Positions 28,394 through 36,671 of a DNA stretch of 64,000 bases are shown here, piece after piece. The DNA comes from Sphingomonas sp. OK281 (lineage in GTDB: Bacteria > Pseudomonadota > Alphaproteobacteria > Sphingomonadales > Sphingomonadaceae), in the NCBI RefSeq assembly GCF_900115295.1, contig NZ_FOVZ01000002.1:682001-746000 (forward strand), written 5' to 3'. The notes below the pieces were generated by a model. The model was not told the DNA's origin. It saw only the letters and a program-made list of their open reading frames with translations, and ran no database searches. Position numbers and translations under genes: made by a program. The stretch's first letter is position 1; each line of letters opens with the position of its first letter.

Positions 28394-30831
28394 ATCACCG
28401 TCCAGATCTCGCGCGCATATTCGCGGATCGTGCGGTCGGACGAGAACCAGCCGACGCGCGCGACGTTGCGCACGGTCGAGGCGACCCACGCATCGCGGTC
28501 GTTCCAGCGCGTGTCGACCGCGCGCTGGGCTGTGGCATAGCTGTCGAAATCGGCGGCGAGCATGAACCAGTCGCCGTCGTACAGCCCGCCCATCAAGCCG
28601 GCGTAGCGCGTCTTGTCGTCGGGCGAGAACACGCCGGACGCGATCGCCGATACCGCCTGGCGGAGTTCGTTCGAGCCATCGATGACACTGCGCGGATCAT
28701 AGCCATTGGCGCGCTTCGCCTCGACCTCGTCCGCGGTCATGCCGAAAATGAAGATGTTGTCGTCGCCGACGCGGTCCTTGATCTCGATGTTCGCGCCGTC
28801 GAGCGTGCCGATCGTGAGCGCGCCGTTCATCGCGAACTTCATGTTGCCGGTGCCCGACGCCTCGAGTCCGGCGGTCGAGATCTGCTCGCTCAGATCGGCG
28901 GCGGGGATGATTTTCTCCGCCAGCGACACGTTGTAGTTGGGCAGGAACGCGACCTTGAGCAGCCCACCGACCGACGGGTCGGCGTTGATCCGGCGCGCGA
29001 CGTCGTTCGCCAGCTTGATGACGAGTTTCGCGTTGTGATAGCTCGACGCCGCCTTTCCCGCGAACAGCTTCACGCGGGGCGTCCAGTCCCGTTCCGGGTG
29101 GCTGCGGATTTGGTCGTAGAGCGCGACCGTCTCGATGATGTTGAGAAGCTGGCGCTTATACTCGTGGATGCGCTTGATCTGGACGTCGAACATCGCGTCC
29201 GGGTCGACGCGGAGCCCCATCGTCTCCTTGATGTGATTAGCCAGTGCCACCTTGTTCGAACGCTTCACGCTCGCAAAGCGCTCCCTGAAACCGGAATCGT
29301 CGGCGAAAACATCCAGATCGACGAGCTTTTCGGCATCGTCGAGGAAGCCGTCGCCGATCGCATCGCGGATCAGCGCGGTCAGGCCGGGGTTGCACTGCTG
29401 GAGCCAGCGACGCGGCGTGATGCCGTTGGTCTTGTTGTTGATCCGCGTCGGGTAGAGTTTGTGGAGATCGGCGAAGACCGTCTTCTTCATGAGCTGCGTA
29501 TGCAGCGCGGCGACGCCATTGACGCTGTGCGAGCCGGCAAAGGCGAGGTTCGCCATCCGCACGCGGCGCTCGCCACCCTCGTCGATCAGGCTGATCGCCG
29601 CGATTGCGCGGTCGTCAATGCCGTCAGTACCCCGAGCCTCACGTAGCAGCTTGGCGTTGATCGCGTAGACGATCTGCATGTGGCGGGGGAGCAGGCGTTC
29701 GAACAGCGGCAGCGGCCAACTCTCCAGCGCCTCGGGCAACAGCGTGTGGTTGGTGTAGCCGAAGGTGGCGCGCGTGATCTTCCACGCCTCGTCGAACGCG
29801 AATTCGTGATGGTCGATCAGCAGCCGCATCAATTCGGCGACCGACACCGCGGGGTGCGTGTCGTTGAGCTGGATCGCGGCCTTGTCGGGCAGCGTGCGGA
29901 TGTCGCCGAAATACTGGATGTGGCGGCGGACGATGTCCTGGATCGACGCGGACGAGAAGAAATACTCCTGGCGCAGGCGGAGTTCCTGGCCGGCGGCGGT
30001 GGAGTCGTTGGGGTAGAGGACGCGCGTGAGCGTCTCGGCGCGCAACTGGTCGGCGAGCGCGCCGGTGAAATCGCCGGCGTTGAAGCGGTCGAGCTTGATC
30101 GGATCGAACGCGCGGGCGGTCCACAGGCGGAGCGTGTTGACGTGCTTGCCGCGCCAGCCGACGACGGGGGTGTCGACGGCAGTCGCCTCGACCGCCTCGG
30201 ATGGGCTCCAGTGGACCTGGCCGCTGTCTGATGCCGTCACTTCGCCGCCGAAGCCGACGAAATAGGCGCTCTCGCGGCGTTCGAACTCCCACGGATTGCC
30301 GTGCGCGAGCCAGTTCTCGGGCATCTCTACCTGCCAGCCATCGTCGATCCGCTGGCGGAACATGCCGTTCACGTAGCGGATGCCGTAGCCGTAGGCGGGC
30401 AGCGCGAGGCTCGCCATGCTCTCCATGAAGCAGGCGGCAAGCCGGCCGAGGCCGCCATTGCCGAGCGCCGCGTCGGGCTCGATCTCTTCGAGTTCGGCGA
30501 GGTCGACGCCGTGGAGCTTCAGCGCCTGCGTGACTTCGTCGTTGCGCTGGAGGTTGGTCACCGCGTCGCGCAGCAGCCGGCCGATCAGGAATTCGAGGCT
30601 GAGATAATAGACGCGCTTGGCGCCAGCCGCGTGCGCCGCCTTGGTGGACGCCATCCAGCGTTCGACGATGTCGTTGCGGACGGTCAGGATCGTCGCGGCG
30701 AGCCAGTCGTGCGGGCGGGCGGCCTGCGCATCCTTGCCGATGCGGTGGACCAGCGTGTCGAGGATCGAGTCGGCCAGATCCTGGATGACGGGTGCTTGAA
30801 CGGGCGGCTGTACGGCAGGATCTGAGGTCAC
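28390..30831 (-). CDS. glgP: Glycogen phosphorylase
   Basis: This 813-residue PLP enzyme releases glucose 1-phosphate from glycogen ends. It has the PLP-lysine motif EASGTGNMKFAMNGALTIGT near residue 670, GNGGLGRLAACF near 125, and NDTHPAVSVAELMR. It is the first gene of the minus-strand operon glgP-glgB-glgC-glgA-pgm-treA-citE-like, so degradation, branching, synthesis and phosphoglucomutase are produced together. The gap to the tRNA-Tyr gene (140 bases) must hold the promoter; no clear element was recognised. Confidence 0.95.
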   Translation of the reverse strand: MTSDPAVQPPVQAPVIQDLADSILDTLVHRIGKDAQAARPHDWLAATILTVRNDIVERWMASTKAAHAAGAKRVYYLSLEFLIGRLLRDAVTNLQRNDEVTQALKLHGVDLAELEEIEPDAALGNGGLGRLAACFMESMASLALPAYGYGIRYVNGMFRQRIDDGWQVEMPENWLAHGNPWEFERRESAYFVGFGGEVTASDSGQVHWSPSEAVEATAVDTPVVGWRGKHVNTLRLWTARAFDPIKLDRFNAGDFTGALADQLRAETLTRVLYPNDSTAAGQELRLRQEYFFSSASIQDIVRRHIQYFGDIRTLPDKAAIQLNDTHPAVSVAELMRLLIDHHEFAFDEAWKITRATFGYTNHTLLPEALESWPLPLFERLLPRHMQIVYAINAKLLREARGTDGIDDRAIAAISLIDEGGERRVRMANLAFAGSHSVNGVAALHTQLMKKTVFADLHKLYPTRINNKTNGITPRRWLQQCNPGLTALIRDAIGDGFLDDAEKLVDLDVFADDSGFRERFASVKRSNKVALANHIKETMGLRVDPDAMFDVQIKRIHEYKRQLLNIIETVALYDQIRSHPERDWTPRVKLFAGKAASSYHNAKLVIKLANDVARRINADPSVGGLLKVAFLPNYNVSLAEKIIPAADLSEQISTAGLEASGTGNMKFAMNGALTIGTLDGANIEIKDRVGDDNIFIFGMTADEVEAKRANGYDPRSVIDGSNELRQAVSAIASGVFSPDDKTRYAGLMGGLYDGDWFMLAADFDSYATAQRAVDTRWNDRDAWVASTVRNVARVGWFSSDRTIREYAREIWTVM

Positions 30832-30971
30832 GCGGTTTCCGAAATCGTTACGGTCGCGGCGATCCTAGCCGTCCGCGAGCCGATGTCACGCGGACTTCCT
30901 TCCCGTGATGGAAAAGAAGGTTGTCGATCAATGCTTTGAATTTGGGATGATCCATCACCGCGCTGGGGCGG

Positions 30972-31058
30972 TGGTGGACAGGGTAGGGTTCGAACCTACG
31001 TAGGAGAAACTCCGGCAGATTTACAGTCTGCTGCCTTTAACCACTCGGCCACCTGTCC
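30972..31058 (-). tRNA. tRNA-Tyr (GTA)
   Basis: The gene reads on the minus strand. The acceptor arm GGACAGG pairs with CCTGTCC, followed by discriminator A and an encoded CCA. It has a D-arm (GGCCGAGTGGTTAAAGGC), anticodon stem CAGAC/ATCTG with anticodon GTA (31024-31022), a long class II variable arm, and the T-arm GTAGGTTCGAACCCTAC. The long variable arm and GTA anticodon define bacterial tRNA-Tyr, whose Q34 modification needs queG (52543). Confidence 0.97.
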
Positions 31059-31219
31059 AGGCCGCTTTTGCAAGCGCCGCTCTTTCAAGCGAGGCGGCTC
31101 AATGGCGAAGCGCGCTCGGTGTGTCAACGCAGGTTTTGCGAAGTTTCGTGGTTCATAGTTGCCGCGGGAGCGGAATGCCGACAAGGACGCGGCATACACA
31201 GACACGATAGAGAGCGAAT

Positions 31220-31963
31220 ATGGCACGCAAGGGACACAGGCCGAGCAAGGCACCGGCAGGCCGCCCCCGCTTCTGGGGCAAGCACGCGGTCGGGGCGGCG
31301 CTCGCCAATCCGGAGCGCACGGTCCGCAAAATCCTCGGCACGCGCGAGGCGCTGGCCGGGTTCGACCTGCCCGCCGACGTGCCGGTGACCTATGCCGAGG
31401 CGATGGATCTGGCGCGGCTGGTGCCGGGCGACGCGCCGCACCAGGGCGTGGTGATCGAGGTCGAGCCGCTCGAGGACATGTGGCTCGCCGACCTGCTCGA
31501 GCACGGCAAGGACGACAACCGTCCGCTGGTGATCCTCGACGGCGTGACCGATCCGCATAACGTCGGCGCGATTCTGCGCTCGGCGGCGGCATTCGATGCG
31601 CTCGGGATCATTACGCCGGATCGCAACGCGCCGCCGGAATCGGGGACGATCGCTCGGGCGGCTTCGGGTGCGCTCGAGAGCGTGCCTTGGATCCGGGTGG
31701 TGAACCTTGCGCGCGCTCTGGAGGAGATTGCGGCGGCGGGGTTCTGGCGGATCGGGCTGACGGGCCACGCGACGCAGACGCTGTCGGAAGCGATGGGCAC
31801 GCAGCGGATCGCGATCGTGCTCGGCGCGGAAGGCGAGGGCATGCGGCAGAATACCGAGCAGCATTGCGACGAGCTGGCGAAATTGCCGATCTCGGAGAAG
31901 GTGGAGAGCCTCAACGTGTCGAACGCCGCGGCGATCGCGTTGTATGCGATAACGACGCGGTGA
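31220..31963 (+). CDS. rlmB: 23S rRNA 2'-O-methyltransferase RlmB/TrmH family
   Basis: This 247-residue SpoU-family (SPOUT, knotted) methyltransferase most likely methylates G2251 of 23S rRNA. After a basic start (MARKGHRPSK) comes the substrate-binding domain (WGKHAVGAALANPER), then the SPOUT motifs DGVTDPHNVGAILRSA (motif 1), IVLGAEGEGM (motif 2) and LNVSNAAAIALY (motif 3). It is a single gene divergent from tRNA-Tyr; a family B element follows its stop. Confidence 0.92.
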   Translation: MARKGHRPSKAPAGRPRFWGKHAVGAALANPERTVRKILGTREALAGFDLPADVPVTYAEAMDLARLVPGDAPHQGVVIEVEPLEDMWLADLLEHGKDDNRPLVILDGVTDPHNVGAILRSAAAFDALGIITPDRNAPPESGTIARAASGALESVPWIRVVNLARALEEIAAAGFWRIGLTGHATQTLSEAMGTQRIAIVLGAEGEGMRQNTEQHCDELAKLPISEKVESLNVSNAAAIALYAITTR

Positions 31964-31970
31964 CCTGAAC

Positions 31971-32119
31971 TCCCTCGCCCCTACGGGGAGAGGGAAGGGG
32001 CCCGCCGCCCTTGCGGTGGGAAGGGAGAGGGGAGTGAGGCTCGGGACGGTTCATCCCAACAGCCCCTCTCCCTTCCGTCGCAAGCGCGCCTCCCTCCCTC
32101 TCCCCGGAGGGGCGAGGGA
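31971..32119. repeat. Palindromic element family B copy 1 (149 nt)
   Basis: The outer arms TCCCTCGCCCC and GGGGCGAGGGA pair; inside are the hairpin CCCGCCGCCCTTGCGGTGGG and the spacer TGAGGCTCGGGACGGTTCAT, which is the same in all copies. It differs at only a few bases from copies at 41761 and 63621. It lies between the convergent rlmB and ferredoxin genes. Confidence 0.93.
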
Positions 32120-32128
32120 CAGGGGGAA

Positions 32129-32446
32129 TCAGTCCTCTTCGGCGATCTTTACCTTCAGGCCATCCAGCCCTTCGGTCAGCTCGATCTGGCAAGACAGCCG
32201 TGAAAACTCATCACGATCACTCGTCGAATCAAGCAAATCATCCTCGTCCGGCCCCATCGGCTTCAGTTTGCCCGCAAAGTCCGGGTCGACATGGACGTGG
32301 CAGGTGGCGCACGAGCAGCAGCCGCCGCACAGCGCCAGGATCTCGTCGATGCCGGCGTCGCGAATGACTTCCATCACCGAAAGGCCCGCCTCGCCGATGA
32401 TCTCGCGTTCTTCCCCTTCGCGCGTCACGACGATAAGCTTGGGCAT
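32129..32446 (-). CDS. [2Fe-2S] ferredoxin (adrenodoxin type)
   Basis: This 105-residue electron carrier has the adrenodoxin-type cluster pattern: C40-x5-C46-x2-C49 (with extra cysteines C43 and C44 in [10 protein letters not shown]) and the fourth ligand C86 in RLSCQI. Such ferredoxins serve P450 enzymes or Fe-S assembly. No reductase or isc gene is adjacent. A cytochrome P450 gene lies 17 kb away and could use it, but this is only a possibility. Confidence 0.93.
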   Translation of the reverse strand: MPKLIVVTREGEEREIIGEAGLSVMEVIRDAGIDEILALCGGCCSCATCHVHVDPDFAGKLKPMGPDEDDLLDSTSDRDEFSRLSCQIELTEGLDGLKVKIAEED

Positions 32447-32506
32447 GTCATTCTCCGAAAAATCTTCGTGCGTTCATGCCGTTGCGCGCGCCAGGGATCA
32501 AGCATC

Positions 32507-33130
32507 ATGGGCCTGAGCGCAGACCAACTCGACACCGCGATGGCGGCGTTGTGCGAAATCGAGCCGGCGTTCGCGGTCGCGATCGGCAATGCTGGCCACC
32601 CCGCACCCCGGATCAGCGAGCGCGGCTTCGCGACGTTGCTGCGGACGATCGTCGGGCAGCAGGTTAGCGTCGCCTCGGCTGCGGCGGTGTGGAACAAGCT
32701 CGACGCGGTGGTCGGCGGCGCAGGCGATCCGGCGAAGATCGCCACCGCCAGCGATGAGTTGCTGAAGAGCGCCGGCCTCTCCCGCCAGAAACTCGGCTAT
32801 GCCCGCAGCCTCGCCGACGAGGTGACGAGCGGCCGGCTCGACCTCACTAACCTGCCCGAGGACGACGAGGAGGCGATCGCCGCTTTGGTCCGCGTGAAGG
32901 GGATCGGCCGCTGGTCGGCGGAAATCTACCTGCTGTTCGCGGAAGGCCGCACTGACATCTGGCCGGCTGGCGACCTAGCGATTCAGATCGAGGTTGGTCG
33001 GATTCTCGGCCACGAGACGCGCCCCAGCGAGAAACTCACGCGCGAAGTGGCCGAAGCCTGGCGTCCGCACCGCGGCGCCGCGGCGATCTTCGCGTGGCAT
33101 CATTATCAGGCGGACATGAAGGTCATCTAA
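32507..33130 (+). CDS. DNA-3-methyladenine glycosylase II family (AlkA-like)
   Basis: This 207-residue HhH-GPD protein removes alkylated bases from DNA. The helix-hairpin-helix [16 protein letters not shown] (128-143) is followed by the catalytic aspartate D156 in WPAGDLA. The GQQVS segment near residue 50 is typical. It lacks the N-terminal domain of E. coli AlkA, as in the short bacterial and yeast Mag1-like forms. The ATG at 32507 gives the usual length; upstream codons overlap the divergent ferredoxin gene. It diverges from the ferredoxin by 60 bases. Confidence 0.9.
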   Translation: MGLSADQLDTAMAALCEIEPAFAVAIGNAGHPAPRISERGFATLLRTIVGQQVSVASAAAVWNKLDAVVGGAGDPAKIATASDELLKSAGLSRQKLGYARSLADEVTSGRLDLTNLPEDDEEAIAALVRVKGIGRWSAEIYLLFAEGRTDIWPAGDLAIQIEVGRILGHETRPSEKLTREVAEAWRPHRGAAAIFAWHHYQADMKVI

Positions 33131-33446
33131 CTTCCTACTCCCCTCCCTGGAAGGGAGGGGGCGGGGGTGGGTCGGTTTCCACATGTTCGGACATTGGTGG
33201 CTCAAGCGGGCCGACCCACCCCCAACCCCTCCCTTCCAGGGAGGGGAGACGCTTCCTATGTATTCCTTACTTACGCCGCACATGTCGGCCCGGCGAAAGC
33301 CGGCATCTCTCAATTCAAACCGCGACACCCGCCAGCCGGAACACCCCAGTTATCGCTGGAGTGACGGGCCGGAGGTGAACGCATTGTCACCCGACTCGCC
33401 AGCCACGCCTTGTCCCCTTCCCCTCGTTCCGGCAAAGCACCCCCCG
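33131..33446. repeat. 316-base gap with palindromic element family A copy 3
   Basis: The element proper runs 33138-33248: CTCCCCTCCCTGGAAGGGAG on the left and its complement CCCTCCCTTCCAGGGAGGGG on the right, with GGGGGTGGGTCGG / CCGACCCACCCCC inside. The remaining 198 bases up to the mntH start have no feature I can name. Confidence 0.88.
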
Positions 33447-34763
33447 ATGTCAGCCCCCAATCTCCCCGCGTCCGGCTTCGCCAACTCGCTCGCCGAGAGC
33501 CACCGCACCGTAGTCGTTCCCGAAGGCGCATCGTTCTGGCGGCGGCTGTTCGCGTTCGTGGGGCCGGGGTATCTCGTCGCGGTCGGCTATATGGACCCCG
33601 GCAACTGGGCGACCGACATCGCCGGCGGCTCGGCGTTCGGCTACACGTTGCTATCGGTAGTGTTGCTGTCGAACCTGATGGCGATGGTCCTGCAAGCGCT
33701 CTCCGCACGCCTCGGCATCGTCGCCGGGCTCGACCTCGCGCAGGCCTGTCGCGCGCATTATTCGAAGCCGGTCTCGGTCGCGCTCTGGTTCCTGTGCGAG
33801 ATCGCGATCATTGCCTGCGATCTCGCCGAAGTGCTTGGTACCGCGATCGCGCTGAAGCTGCTGTTCGGCCTGCCGCTGGTCTACGGCGTCGTCCTCACCG
33901 CGCTCGACGTGTTCCTGATCCTCGCGCTGCAACGCTTCGGCTTCCGCAAGCTCGAGGCGTTCGTCGTCGCCTTGCTCGTCATCATCGCGGGCTGCTTCGT
34001 CTTCGAGCTGTTCCTCGCGCGGCCCGAATGGGCAGGCGTGCTCGGCGGGCTGGTGCCGACCACGCAGATCGTCACCAACCCGGCGATGCTCTACATCGCG
34101 ATCGGCATCCTCGGCGCGACCGTGATGCCGCACAATCTCTACCTCCACTCGTCGATCGTCCAGACCCGCGCCTTCGCCAAGGACACCGCGGGCAAGCGCG
34201 ACGCGATCACGATGGCGACGATCGACGGTACCGTCGCGCTCGGGCTGGCGTTCTTCATCAACGCGGCGATCCTGATCCTTGCGGCGGCGACCTTCCACGT
34301 CGCCGGCCGCACCGACGTCGCCGAGATCGACCAGGCGTACCAACTGCTCGCCCCGATGCTCGGCATGGGCGCGGCGAGTGTGCTCTTCGCGGTCGCGCTG
34401 CTCGCGTCGGGACAGAACTCGACGGTGACGGGCACGCTCGCCGGTCAGATCGTGATGGAGGGTTTCCTCAACCTGCGCATGCCGGTCTGGGCACGGCGTC
34501 TGGTGACGCGGCTGCTCGCGATCGTGCCCGCGGTGTTCGTAGTCGGTGCGTCGGGCGACGCCGGGGCGACGAAACTGCTGGTGCTCAGCCAGGTCGTGCT
34601 CAGCCTGCAGCTCCCGTTCGCGGTCGTGCCGCTCGTCAAGTTCACCGGCGACCGCACGATCATGGGAGACCTGGTCAGTCCGGCTTGGCTAAAGATCCTC
34701 GCATGGGTGATCGCCGCCGTGATCATCGGGCTGAACGGCACGCTGCTCTACGGCATGCTGTAG
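33447..34763 (+). CDS. mntH: Nramp-family divalent metal transporter
   Basis: This 438-residue inner-membrane protein imports Mn2+ (and Fe2+) with protons. It has the TM1 metal-binding motif DPGNWATD, the TM6 motif [13 protein letters not shown], and about eleven hydrophobic segments. The ATG at 33447 starts [11 protein letters not shown] and fits family length; the reading frame is open well upstream through the palindromic element, but those residues are repeat-encoded. No MntR or Fur site was recognised. It converges with a glycine-zipper gene across a terminator. Confidence 0.92.
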   Translation: MSAPNLPASGFANSLAESHRTVVVPEGASFWRRLFAFVGPGYLVAVGYMDPGNWATDIAGGSAFGYTLLSVVLLSNLMAMVLQALSARLGIVAGLDLAQACRAHYSKPVSVALWFLCEIAIIACDLAEVLGTAIALKLLFGLPLVYGVVLTALDVFLILALQRFGFRKLEAFVVALLVIIAGCFVFELFLARPEWAGVLGGLVPTTQIVTNPAMLYIAIGILGATVMPHNLYLHSSIVQTRAFAKDTAGKRDAITMATIDGTVALGLAFFINAAILILAAATFHVAGRTDVAEIDQAYQLLAPMLGMGAASVLFAVALLASGQNSTVTGTLAGQIVMEGFLNLRMPVWARRLVTRLLAIVPAVFVVGASGDAGATKLLVLSQVVLSLQLPFAVVPLVKFTGDRTIMGDLVSPAWLKILAWVIAAVIIGLNGTLLYGML

Positions 34764-34764
34764 A

Positions 34765-34797
34765 TACGAAAACGGCGGCCGATCGCTCGGCCGCCGT
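34765..34797 (-). terminator. Terminator between mntH and the glycine-zipper gene
   Basis: ACGGCGGCCGA (34772-34782) pairs perfectly with TCGGCCGCCGT (34787-34797) around a TCGC loop. An A-run just to the left becomes a T-run on the minus strand, so it is best placed as the terminator of the minus-strand gene, though it may also act on mntH. Confidence 0.8.
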
Positions 34798-34824
34798 GTC
34801 GTCATAGTTAGCTTCGGCTGAAGC

Positions 34825-35271
34825 TCAGCGGCACTTCACGTTGCCGCGGTCGACCGAGCGGCCGAGCAAGGCGCCGCCACCGGCACCCGCCAGCGTGCCG
34901 AGCGTACCGCCACCGATCAGGTTCGCCAGCGCGCCGCCGCCGAGTGCACCGATCACGAGGCCTGTCGTGCCGTCGTTGCGCTTGCAATAGGCGCGGCCAT
35001 CGCGACCACGATAAATCCGGTCGTTGCGGCTCAGGCGGCGCTCACGATACTTGCCATCGCGGTAGCTGTTCGACGGATCCCAGTTACGGTCATCGCCACG
35101 CCAGTTGCGATCATTGCCGCGGCGGTCGTTGTCGTAACGCCGATCGTCACGATCGCGACGGTCGTTGTTGTCGCGGCGATCGTCGTAACGCTGTGCGGTC
35201 GCGGCGGTCGGCAGCATCGCCGGCGCTGCGACGGCGACCGACATCAACGCTGCGATAAGATGCTTCTTCAT
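34825..35271 (-). CDS. Glycine-zipper outer-membrane-type protein with Asp/Arg-rich linker
   Basis: This 148-residue exported protein has a signal peptide (MKKHLIAALMSVAVAAPAML..ATA), then a very polar linker of Asp/Arg/Asn repeats (DDRRDNNDRRDRDDRR and similar, about 27-65), an SYRDGKYRERRL segment and a C-terminal glycine zipper (GLVIGALGGGALANLIGGG, GTLAGAGGGALLGR). The glycine zipper is of the 17-kDa surface antigen / RcnB-like type and probably inserts in the outer membrane. Function is unknown. The start at 35271 gives the signal peptide; longer starts do not. Confidence 0.8.
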   Translation of the reverse strand: MKKHLIAALMSVAVAAPAMLPTAATAQRYDDRRDNNDRRDRDDRRYDNDRRGNDRNWRGDDRNWDPSNSYRDGKYRERRLSRNDRIYRGRDGRAYCKRNDGTTGLVIGALGGGALANLIGGGTLGTLAGAGGGALLGRSVDRGNVKCR

Positions 35272-35336
35272 GAACTTTGCTCCTGATGCATGGCAGCGTA
35301 ACCCGCACGGCACCGGAAAAGTTCAAACCGCCTAGT

Positions 35337-36296
35337 TCAGACGGTCGCCGAATCCGCCATCGAGCAGTCGTGGCCGTTGCCGGTCTCGACCTGCAACGTC
35401 GCGTGGCCGATCCCGAATTTATCGTGGAGCATCGTCCTCGCGTCGCTGAGGAACCGGTCGCCGGGGTGACCGGCGGGCATCACCAGGTGCGCGGTGAGGA
35501 CGGGTTCGGTGGTGCTCATCGGCCAGATGTGGAGATCGTGGATCTCGCTGACGCCGGGCAGGCCGCACAGCGCCTCGTCGACATGGTCGAACTCGATCCC
35601 GCGGGGGACGGCGGACAGCGACATCTCGACGGTCTCGCGGAGCAGGCCCCAGGTCTGCCAGAAGATCAGGACCGCGATGACGATGCTGACCGCAGGGTCG
35701 ATCCAGGTGAGGCCGGTGCGCCAGATCACGAAGCCCGCGATCACGACGCCCGCCGACACCAGCGCATCGGCGGCCATGTGGAGATAGGCGCCGCGGATGT
35801 TGACGTCGCCCTTGCGACCGCGTGCGAACATCCACGCGGTGAGCGCGTTGACGGCGATGCCGATGCCCGCGACCATCGACACGGTCAGGCCGGCGGTGGG
35901 GGCGGGATCGGAGAAGCGCTGCGACGCCTCCAGCACGATCGCGCCGAGCGCGACCAGCAGCAGCAACGCGTTGGCCAGTGCGGCAAGGATCGTCGAGCCC
36001 TTCAGCCCGTAGGTGTAGCGCTTGGTCGGTGCCGTGCGCGCGAGCATCGTGCCGCCCCAGGCGACGACGAGGCCGAGCACGTCGCACAGATTGTGGCCGG
36101 CGTCGGCGAGCAGCGCGACCGAGTCGATCCGCAGGCCGACGATCGCCTCGACGACGACGAACACGATGTTGAGGCCGATGCCGATCGCGAAGGCGCGGTC
36201 GAACGAGGCCGGGGCGTGGCTGTGGCCGTGTCCGCCATGGGAGTGTGAGTGACCATGCGAATGGCCGTGGTCGTGCCCGTGATGATGTCCGCCCAA
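35337..36296 (-). CDS. His-rich cation diffusion facilitator (CzcD/DmeF-like)
   Basis: This 319-residue inner-membrane exporter of Zn2+/Co2+/Cd2+-type ions begins with a His-rich metal-buffering tail (12 His in the first 27 residues, GHDHGHSHGHSHSHGGHGHS). Six membrane segments follow, with the metal site ADAGHNLCDVLGL in TM2 and HMAADALVSAGV in TM5, then a short cytosolic domain ending DCSMADSATV. It is a second, different CDF from the one at 353: the His-rich start and HN-x-x-D pattern place it with the CzcD/ZitB group. Confidence 0.92.
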   Translation of the reverse strand: MGGHHHGHDHGHSHGHSHSHGGHGHSHAPASFDRAFAIGIGLNIVFVVVEAIVGLRIDSVALLADAGHNLCDVLGLVVAWGGTMLARTAPTKRYTYGLKGSTILAALANALLLLVALGAIVLEASQRFSDPAPTAGLTVSMVAGIGIAVNALTAWMFARGRKGDVNIRGAYLHMAADALVSAGVVIAGFVIWRTGLTWIDPAVSIVIAVLIFWQTWGLLRETVEMSLSAVPRGIEFDHVDEALCGLPGVSEIHDLHIWPMSTTEPVLTAHLVMPAGHPGDRFLSDARTMLHDKFGIGHATLQVETGNGHDCSMADSATV

Positions 36297-36671
36297 AGCC
36301 CGCGCTCCGCTAAATCCGGCCGCCGCCTAGCATTGACGTATCGTGAGATACTAGGACGTGAGCGAGCATTCTCCCGCCCGCTTGAAATACAACGGGCTCC
36401 CCTCCCTGGAAGGGAGGGGCCGGGGGTGGGTAGGCCGGTTTATGCCGCAACGGCAAGGACATGCGGAACCCGACCCACCCCCAACCCTCTCTTCCAGGGA
36501 GGGGAGCAGCTTACCCGCTCCGTCACCACGTCACCCGCCACTCCGTCACCCCGGCGGAGGCCGGGGCCCACCGGCCCGCACGCTCAGTTCTCCCGACCAT
36601 GCGGAACAGTGGATGCCGGAACGAGGCTCTCCTGAGCGAAGCCGAAGGGTCCGGCATGACGGTGGAAGCGG
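36297..36671. repeat. 375-base gap with family A copy 4 and other repeat pieces
   Basis: The family A element runs 36397-36507. It is followed by a half-copy of the family E arm (CACCCCGGCGGAGGCCGGGG, near 36546) and by a short inverted stretch around CCGGAACGAGGCTC and CCGAAGGGTCCGGCATGA (36615-36660). The rest, nearest the CDF gene, has no visible feature besides room for its promoter. Confidence 0.8.

Noticed and set aside
30832..30971. A riboswitch or leader RNA before glgP
   Set aside because: No conserved motif or stem could be recognised in the 140 bases between glgP and tRNA-Tyr.
33183..33446. N-terminal extension of MntH through the family A element
   Set aside because: The residues come from repeat sequence; Nramp proteins of this length begin close to the ATG at 33447.
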